Assembly: GCA_016932295.1 (NCBI GenBank)
Contig: JAFGDC010000564.1
Location: 1 to 6,611 of the forward strand
DNA from: a candidate division CSSED10-310 bacterium
Lineage (GTDB): Bacteria; CSSED10-310; JAFGDC01
DNA: 6,611 bases
Direction of reading: 5' to 3'
The notes under the pieces were generated by a model, which saw only the letters and a list, made by a program, of their open reading frames with translations, was not told the DNA's origin and ran no database searches. A program made the position numbers and the translations under genes. Position 1 is the first letter of the stretch. The number at the start of each line of letters is the position of its first letter. Of the stretch, positions 1-5,135 are shown piece after piece.

Positions 1-104
1 GCGCGGAAAGGGGACGATTCAGACCGGGCAAACCGCATAGCGGACGCCGGAATCGGATGCCGGCCTGAAACTTTGCCGATGCCCTGAACCATTCCCGCCT
101 TAAT

Positions 105-134
105 CTGGCGCACACACCTGTCCTGAAGTATAGT
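105..134 (+). promoter_or_regulatory. Weak sigma-70-like promoter candidate for the ATPase operon
   Basis: A TATAGT hexamer at 129-134 matches the -10 consensus at five of six bases. The best upstream partner is CTGGCG at 105-110, with an 18-nt spacer, matching the -35 consensus at only three of six bases. Initiation about seven bases downstream would give a leader of roughly 20 nt that still contains the full Shine-Dalgarno sequence. The -10 is good and the -35 poor, so this promoter would need help or be weak. In GC-rich DNA such hexamers also arise by chance. Confidence 0.3.
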
Positions 135-147
135 CATGGGTCGTTGC

Positions 148-154
148 GGGAGGA
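148..154 (+). promoter_or_regulatory. Ribosome binding site that sets the first ATPase start
   Basis: GGGAGGA at 148-154 is a near-ideal Shine-Dalgarno sequence, 7 nt before the ATG at 162. It lies inside the codons that would follow an alternative in-frame TTG at 144. The ATG at 162 is therefore the better start, and the six extra residues from the TTG are probably not translated. Confidence 0.8.
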
Positions 155-161
155 CCGTCAC

Positions 162-1148
162 ATGAGCATCCCATTTCTCGACATGCTCAAAAGGAAGCTG
201 ATCATCGTCACCGGCAAGGGTGGTGTGGGCAAGAGCCTGATCGCCGCAGCCGTCGCCAGGGTCGCGGCAACACGGGGCGCGAACGTCCTGGTCATGGAAA
301 TCGGCGAGGCGGAACGCATGGCCGCCATGTTCAACGCCCAACCCTCCCGGGGTGAAGTGCGCCGCCTCGATACCAGAATCGACGGGTTGAGCTGCCACCA
401 GGACACGGCCCAGGAAACCATGGCGGTCTCCATCATCAAGCTGCGCTTTCTTTACACCACCTTGATCCGCAGCAAATTGTTCAAAAACTTCATCGATGCC
501 GTTCCGGGCCTCCATGACATGGTCCTGTTGAACCAGGTGCGGCTGTATGCCGAGCAGGAGGCTGAAGACGGACATGGACCATACGACATGGTGATACTGG
601 ATGCGCCCGCCACCGGGCACGCCCTGTCCCTGCTCAGGGTGCCGGAACTCCTGCGCAATATCATCGGCGTGGGCCCCCTGCGCCGCCTGCTCGATCGCAT
701 CACAATCCTCCTCGAGGATCCCCAGGCAGCGGTGCTGCTCCCCGTGGCACTGGCCGAAGACCTGCCGGTGACCGAGACCCTCGAATTCCTGACAGCGGTG
801 CGGGAACGGCTGGGAATCGCCTTCGGCCCCGTTGTGGCCAACAATCTCCTGGGAATCTCCGGTCTCTCGAATGCTCACCGGCTCATGCTCCGCACCCCAT
901 CCGCCAACGACTCCGTGCGTACCAGGCTGCCCCGTGCGGGCTTGACCGGGACCGGATTCGAAGCCCTGGCCGCGGCCCACGACCTGTTCTATGCCCGTTA
1001 CCTGCTGCAAAAAAAGCATCTTTTCCGGTTAATGGAATCAGGGCAGACCGTCGTTCCCGTTCCACGGTTTCAAACCAACGATGAGGCGGCCACCACGCTG
1101 GAGGTGGCGGCATGGCTGTTGAAACCATCCACCGCAGAGGAACTATGA
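162..1148 (+). CDS. ArsA/Get3-family P-loop ATPase, first subunit (signature-lysine type)
   Basis: A 328-residue cytosolic ATPase of the SIMIBI class, ArsA/Get3 branch. The deviant Walker A GKGGVGKS lies at residues 18-25, with signature lysine K19 and phosphate-binding K24. The switch II/ArsA signature DAPATGHALSLL starts at D147, and an ALAEDLPVTETLEF stretch near 197-210 is typical of the family. In the switch I position, aligned without gaps to the downstream partner, G48 replaces the catalytic aspartate of the usual DPA motif, with E46 and E49 nearby. There is one cysteine only (C78), with no metal-site cysteines of arsenite-pump ArsA and no CxxC of zinc-bridged Get3, and no membrane segment. 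Family members hydrolyse ATP as dimers that hand over a client; tail-anchored proteins are the Get3 example, but the client here is unknown. It is translationally coupled to the next gene, and the two most likely form a heteromer. The family call is firm; the function is not known. Confidence 0.93.
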   Translation: MSIPFLDMLKRKLIIVTGKGGVGKSLIAAAVARVAATRGANVLVMEIGEAERMAAMFNAQPSRGEVRRLDTRIDGLSCHQDTAQETMAVSIIKLRFLYTTLIRSKLFKNFIDAVPGLHDMVLLNQVRLYAEQEAEDGHGPYDMVILDAPATGHALSLLRVPELLRNIIGVGPLRRLLDRITILLEDPQAAVLLPVALAEDLPVTETLEFLTAVRERLGIAFGPVVANNLLGISGLSNAHRLMLRTPSANDSVRTRLPRAGLTGTGFEALAAAHDLFYARYLLQKKHLFRLMESGQTVVPVPRFQTNDEAATTLEVAAWLLKPSTAEEL

Positions 1149-1151
1149 CCA
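1137..1151 (+). promoter_or_regulatory. Coupled ribosome binding site and competing starts of the second ATPase gene
   Basis: Three in-frame ATGs compete. The ATG at 1145 overlaps the TGA of the preceding gene (ATGA) and has GAGGA (1137-1141) only 3 nt upstream. The ATG at 1151 sits 9 nt after the same GAGGA, a better spacing. The ATG at 1112 has a perfect GGAGG at 1100-1104 with 7-nt spacing, but lies 37 bases inside the first gene and would add an 11-residue tail ahead of the family's usual N-terminus. I favour 1145 or 1151 because the P-loop then begins about 18-20 residues in, as in relatives. Confidence 0.55.
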
Positions 1152-2284
1152 TGTCGACGGTATCGCGCATGATCCGGGAGCATGACGTACTGGTCTGCTG
1201 CGGCAACGGCGGAGTCGGCAAAACCACGGTCTCGGCGGCCCTGGCATTACTGGGTGCACTACAAGGCAGGAATACCCTGATCATGACAATCGATCCGGCC
1301 AAGCGGCTGGCCAATGCCCTGGGCTTGAGCGGATTGTCCAATCGGCAGGCGCCCATCCCCCGCGAGCATCTCGAACAAGCCGGACTCCACCTGGAGGCGC
1401 GGCTGCATGCAATGATGCTCGATGCCAAGTCCACGTGGGATGACCTGGTGGCGCGGTATGCTCCCACCGAGGCGATCCGGGACCGTATCTACCACAACCT
1501 GATCTACCGGAACCTGAGCGACGCCATGAGCGGTTCCCAGGAATACATGGCTCTTGAAAAACTGTATGAAGTCGCCACTGACTACGATTACGACCTGATC
1601 GTGGTGGATACGCCTCCCAGCCGGAATGCCGTCGATTTCCTCCGCGCTCCCCTGCGTATGAAAAGCTTCGTCAGCAACAGCACCTTCTTCAAGCTGTTCC
1701 TCAATCCCGGCATGCGCGCCGGCAAGTTCGGCTGGCGGCTTGTCTCCAGCGGCGGCGCGACCCTTTTCAAGATTCTGGAACGTATCACCGGCGCCGGGCT
1801 GCTCCGCGACCTCGCGGAATTCTTCACCCACTTTGAGGAAATGATCGCCGGATTCGGCGCCAGAGCCTCACACATCGATGATTTGATTCATTCAACCCGC
1901 TGCGCGTTTATCCTGGTAGCCACCCCTACCGCCCCTTCCCTGGCTGAAGTCAACGATTTCAAACAGGTGCTCGACATGATGAAGCTTTCCTTTTGGGGTC
2001 ATATCATCAACAGGGTCATCCCCGATCCAGGCGCGGCCGGTGGCATCATCGATGAAACCACCAAGAACGCCGCAGGCGATCCAGCCGCCGTCGAACTCCT
2101 GGAATACCTGGAAGCCATTCACGCATTGCAACACGCCCGTTTCGTCGAGGAACGCCGGTTGCTGGAGGACTTCAGCGCACACCTGCCACAGCAGGACCAC
2201 CTGGTGGAGATTCCCGTCCTGCCACGCGAAGTGAACGATCTGTCGGTCCTGGCGGAAGTAGCCGATCGTCTGGCGCGGCAATGA
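1145..2284 (+). CDS. ArsA/Get3-family P-loop ATPase, second subunit (lacks signature lysine)
   Basis: A 379-residue cytosolic ATPase of the same family as the upstream gene but a different subfamily. The P-loop is GNGGVGKTT at residues 20-28: K26 is present, but N21 stands where the signature lysine belongs. Switch I reads TIDPAKRLANALGL with catalytic D50; switch II reads VVDTPPSRNAVDFL with D155. Residues 180-250 form a helical, partly hydrophobic segment rich in Phe, Leu and Gly, in the place where Get3 relatives carry the client-binding helices. Cysteines are C18, C19 and C263, not arranged as an ArsA arsenite site or a Get3 CxxC. This DTPPS type is commonly found beside a DAPATGH type, for example the Get3-like pair of mycobacteria. 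The ATGA overlap with the first gene implies one mRNA and roughly equal synthesis. The start could instead be 1151 or 1112. It is often annotated as an anion- or arsenite-transporting ATPase, but no arsenic genes are nearby. Confidence 0.92.
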   Translation: MTMSTVSRMIREHDVLVCCGNGGVGKTTVSAALALLGALQGRNTLIMTIDPAKRLANALGLSGLSNRQAPIPREHLEQAGLHLEARLHAMMLDAKSTWDDLVARYAPTEAIRDRIYHNLIYRNLSDAMSGSQEYMALEKLYEVATDYDYDLIVVDTPPSRNAVDFLRAPLRMKSFVSNSTFFKLFLNPGMRAGKFGWRLVSSGGATLFKILERITGAGLLRDLAEFFTHFEEMIAGFGARASHIDDLIHSTRCAFILVATPTAPSLAEVNDFKQVLDMMKLSFWGHIINRVIPDPGAAGGIIDETTKNAAGDPAAVELLEYLEAIHALQHARFVEERRLLEDFSAHLPQQDHLVEIPVLPREVNDLSVLAEVADRLARQ

Positions 2285-2316
2285 CACGTGCATGACCGAT
2301 GACACGAGCATGAATG
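2281..2316. repeat. Imperfect 18-bp tandem duplication at the end of the ATPase operon
   Basis: Bases 2281-2298 and 2299-2316 are adjacent copies that match at 15 of 18 positions; the shared core is ATGACACG followed by GCATGA. The first copy includes the stop codon of the second ATPase gene, so the repeat looks like a local duplication of the 3' end. The tetramer ATGA occurs five times between 2281 and 2317. No function is evident. Confidence 0.6.
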
Positions 2317-2363
2317 ATCCGGCAGCACCGTCACCGGCGGGTTCAGCAAGATGCCGGTTGCCG
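2285..2363. other. Convergent intergenic gap with weak hairpin, no clear terminator
   Basis: This 79-bp gap separates two converging operons, so both transcripts should end in or near it. The best inverted repeat is ACCGGC (2333-2338) with GCCGGT (2353-2358), a 6-bp GC-rich stem with a 14-nt loop. CCGGCA (2319-2324) can compete for the same right arm as TGCCGG (2352-2357). No T tract follows on either strand, so a rho-independent terminator cannot be claimed. Termination may be Rho-dependent or the transcripts may overlap. Confidence 0.4.
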
Positions 2364-5135
2364 TCAGAAGGCGTGTCCGATGCTGACCTCGGTGCGGCCT
2401 GAGGTCTCCCCCGACTTGCGATCCAGTTTATACCCGTAATCTATGCCGATAGGTCCGATCGGGGTGGCGAACCTGAGTCCCGCACCGGCTGTTTCTCGGA
2501 AGCCATCGATGTCCATATCGCTCACTTCCCGCCAAACGCCTCCACCATCCAGAAACAGCACCCCTTGGAGCCCCCACAGCAATGGGTATCGCAGCTCAAT
2601 ATTGCCGATGACCAGACTGCTGCCCGGCACGGGAGTACCGTCCTCCAGGTCCGGTGGATGGAGGCTCTCATATCTGAAACCACGTACAGACTTGGCACCC
2701 CCCGTGAAAAAACTCTCCGTGATTGGCAGCTTGTAACCGGCTCCATAGCGCAGTGAGAGTGCCAACACGGTGTTGTCGGACAGTGGGATGAAACCGGCCA
2801 ACTGACCGGTGGAGCGCGGGAAGGCCACTTCGGAATCGAGAAACTTCGGTGCGTATTCCATGGTGAGCGTCGCCAGGATACCCTTGCGCGGCATGCGGGG
2901 ATCGTCCCGAGTGTCATAGATGCCGGAAGGACCGAGAGCCACCACGCGGAGATCGGCGCGATCACGGGGATCGATGTCCTCATCGAGGTTGAGCAGATTC
3001 ACGCGCTGGCTCTCCACCCGCAGACCGAAAAGTACGCTCAGTTGCTTGGAGAGCTGTTTCTCCCATGTGACTCCGGCGCCTTCCTTGCCAATCTCGATGT
3101 CCGGTTTGTCGATGTCGTGCCTGTACAGCCTGGTGACAAAATTGATCTTGGTATTGGCGAAAAATGGTTCCTTGAAACTGAATTGAAGTTTCCGTTCCTT
3201 CTGACTGTTGAGCAGGGAAAAACCTGCGGTGCGGTTGTACCCTCCCAGGTTGCTGGTGTAAGTATCCAGGAAACCCCGCACGCCCTCGTCCGTATTGTAG
3301 CCGAGGCCGAATTCCACGCGGCTTGTGGGACGTTCCGTCACAGACAGGACGACGGTCCTGGCGGTACCTGCCTCCTCCCACTTTACCGGCTGGAAACGAA
3401 CGCTCTGAAACAAACCAAGGCTCGATACCGCCCGGTTGCTTTCCAGCAGCACATCGTACATGTACGGCTTGCCTTCCCGGACCTTGTTGTACCTGTCGAT
3501 CACCTTGCGCTTGGTTTTGAAGTATCCGCGATAAATGACCTTCCCGAAAGTGTAGGCGGCGCCCTCTGAGATCCTTACCACCACATCCCGGCGATTGGGC
3601 GCCTGGCTGGGCGCAAGCTCCGTCGTGACGGCCACATCCTTGTATCCCTTGGCCTCGTACATCTGAGTAAGCAGCTTCGCCGCCTCGTTCACCGCCTGTG
3701 GATTCACGGGTTCCTCACCGGCGAGATGGATCGCCGCCCGTGCTTCGGCTTCGTCAAACACGGTGCAGCCTTCGATGACCACTTCCCCGATACGGTACCG
3801 TACGCCCTCCTCGACGGCGACCACGACATCGGCCCATTGCCGATCATCGCTGAATTCGACCACCGGTTCAGCGATTACGGCATCACTGAAACCACGCTCG
3901 TTGTAGAGTGCTTTCAACGCCGTCAAATCCTGAAGGAGAGTATCCATCACGAAACGACGCTTCCGCCGGGTCAGAACCGCCGAGGCCAGATCCTCTTGCG
4001 ACAGGTTTTCCACGCCGTGCATCGTCATGGTTCGGACCCTGACCTTCGTTCCCTGGTCCACCTTGTAGACGACCCGCTGGACCGGATCGTCCAGATCGCT
4101 TTTATCCACCAGGTCCACATCGGCGAAGTGGTATCCATGCGCCATGAAATGGGCGGCGATGGTGTCGCGACCCTGATCGAGCACAGGCAGATCGATGGCG
4201 CTGGTGTGCGGCAGATCCAGGATGTCGTTGAGTTTCGTTCGATCGAGGTAATGGAATACCCAATCCCAGTTCCACAGGTGCAAAGGATATGCGATATCGA
4301 CTCTCAAAGGAGGACCGGTGGTGATGGGAATGACAATCCGCACGGTATCCTTCTTCTCGTCGTAGCTCACCACCGGGCTTTCCACCTCTGCATCCAGGTA
4401 CCCGTAAAATCGACAGAACTCCGCAATGCGTTCCCGGTCCTTGTCGAGCACATCCTTGGAGTATCCAGCGCCTTCATGCAGCGCCATGGCTCTCCTGAGA
4501 TACTGCTCCGGCAGGGGCGCATCGCCCACGAAATCGATGCTCTCGATGACGGCCATGGGACCGAGATCCACAATAAACCGCACCTTGACGGAATAGTCCT
4601 GGTAGTCGAACGCATATCTGTACTTGACTGAATTCCTGCTGAATCCCTTCTGGCGCAACAGTTTCTGGATGTTTGCCACGCCCTTGATCAAAGCCGCCTC
4701 GTTGAAATCATCGAACGGGCGAACATTGCATACCCTGTATAAGTCCTTGTTGCTTACCGGGTGCAGCACCTGCATGACGCGGCCGGTCAGGCTCGCGTTC
4801 CGCTTGATGCGAACCTGCCTGACAAGCATGCGGCGCTGCAGCTTGTAAGTGACCATTACGCCATCCAGAAACGGCTCGGCATCCACTTCCACGGCGGAAA
4901 ACAACCCCAGGAGATAGATGTTCTGTATGCTCTGCCGGACCGCCTCCGGGGTGAATACTGTATGGTGCTGCGTCACGGTCGCCAGCAGCACCTCCTCGCG
5001 GGGGAATTCGCCTTCGCAGGTGGCGCGCTGGTAGCGCACCTCGCCGCCGTACAATTCCTCGTTCGTCCCGGCCCGGCAATCAATGACGCTGAACATGGCC
5101 AGCAGGCCGAGCAACAGGATACATGGCTGCTTCAT
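2364..5135 (-). CDS. Omp85 (BamA/TamA) family outer-membrane protein with about seven POTRA domains
   Basis: A 923-residue outer-membrane translocase/insertase. Residues 1-22 form a signal peptide (K2, a Leu-rich core, probable signal peptidase I site after A22; D19 before C20 rules out a good lipobox). I read seven periplasmic POTRA-like domains at about 33-101, 104-193, 195-275, 277-363, 365-445, 447-526 and 528-603. The barrel at about 605-923 carries FKEPFF (654-659), DTRDDPRMPRKG (741-752), the lid-loop motif VRGF (817-820, R818) and PIGPIGIDYGYKLDR (892-906). It ends in a C-terminal phenylalanine, the usual beta-signal for BAM recognition. E. coli BamA has about 810 residues and five POTRAs, and TamA 577 residues and three, so this protein is long mainly because of extra POTRAs. 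It follows a TamB gene with an ATGA overlap and has only a weak AGG as its own ribosome binding site, implying translational coupling. The TamB linkage, and the absence of the usual bamA neighbours (skp, lpxD), favour a TamA-like role, but a BamA-type function is not excluded. Confidence 0.93.
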   Translation of the reverse strand: MKQPCILLLGLLAMFSVIDCRAGTNEELYGGEVRYQRATCEGEFPREEVLLATVTQHHTVFTPEAVRQSIQNIYLLGLFSAVEVDAEPFLDGVMVTYKLQRRMLVRQVRIKRNASLTGRVMQVLHPVSNKDLYRVCNVRPFDDFNEAALIKGVANIQKLLRQKGFSRNSVKYRYAFDYQDYSVKVRFIVDLGPMAVIESIDFVGDAPLPEQYLRRAMALHEGAGYSKDVLDKDRERIAEFCRFYGYLDAEVESPVVSYDEKKDTVRIVIPITTGPPLRVDIAYPLHLWNWDWVFHYLDRTKLNDILDLPHTSAIDLPVLDQGRDTIAAHFMAHGYHFADVDLVDKSDLDDPVQRVVYKVDQGTKVRVRTMTMHGVENLSQEDLASAVLTRRKRRFVMDTLLQDLTALKALYNERGFSDAVIAEPVVEFSDDRQWADVVVAVEEGVRYRIGEVVIEGCTVFDEAEARAAIHLAGEEPVNPQAVNEAAKLLTQMYEAKGYKDVAVTTELAPSQAPNRRDVVVRISEGAAYTFGKVIYRGYFKTKRKVIDRYNKVREGKPYMYDVLLESNRAVSSLGLFQSVRFQPVKWEEAGTARTVVLSVTERPTSRVEFGLGYNTDEGVRGFLDTYTSNLGGYNRTAGFSLLNSQKERKLQFSFKEPFFANTKINFVTRLYRHDIDKPDIEIGKEGAGVTWEKQLSKQLSVLFGLRVESQRVNLLNLDEDIDPRDRADLRVVALGPSGIYDTRDDPRMPRKGILATLTMEYAPKFLDSEVAFPRSTGQLAGFIPLSDNTVLALSLRYGAGYKLPITESFFTGGAKSVRGFRYESLHPPDLEDGTPVPGSSLVIGNIELRYPLLWGLQGVLFLDGGGVWREVSDMDIDGFRETAGAGLRFATPIGPIGIDYGYKLDRKSGETSGRTEVSIGHAF

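Larger units (their letters stand above)
1..161. other. Left-edge region without a recognisable gene
   Basis: No frame here gives a recognisable protein. One plus-strand frame is open from base 1 to a TGA at 85-87, so it could be the last 28 codons of a gene entering from the left. Its translation, rich in Arg, Asp and Gly, resembles nothing I know. The other two plus frames stop at about 38-40 and 64-66. A short GCCGG / CCGGC inverted repeat (46-50 and 60-64, 9-nt loop) lies in the middle. It is not followed by a T tract, so I do not call it a terminator. The right part of the region carries the promoter candidate and ribosome binding site of the first ATPase gene. Confidence 0.5.

Noticed and set aside
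46..64. GCCGG / CCGGC hairpin as a terminator of an upstream gene
   Set aside because: The stem is only 5 bp and no T tract follows; such short GC inverted repeats are expected by chance in this composition.
144..161. TTG at 144 as start of the first ATPase
   Set aside because: The strong GGGAGGA at 148-154 would lie inside the coding region, and it is ideally spaced for the ATG at 162.
883..1467. A 194-residue minus-strand open frame across the junction of the two ATPase genes
   Set aside because: It is antisense to two firm P-loop ATPases, and its composition (Arg, Ser, Pro and Ala) is typical of a reverse-strand artefact.
1259..1831. A 190-residue minus-strand open frame inside the second ATPase gene
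   Set aside because: It is a shadow of a clearly recognised gene, with no family resemblance and no good ribosome binding site noted.
3726..4631. A 301-residue open frame on the plus strand
   Set aside because: It lies wholly antisense to the POTRA-coding part of the Omp85 gene, its translation is His/Asp/Arg-rich with no recognisable fold, and long antisense frames are common opposite GC-rich genes.
5076..5078. Lipoprotein signal at C20 of the Omp85 protein
   Set aside because: The residues before the cysteine are Val-Ile-Asp; aspartate at -1 does not fit a lipobox, whereas cleavage after A22 by signal peptidase I fits well.
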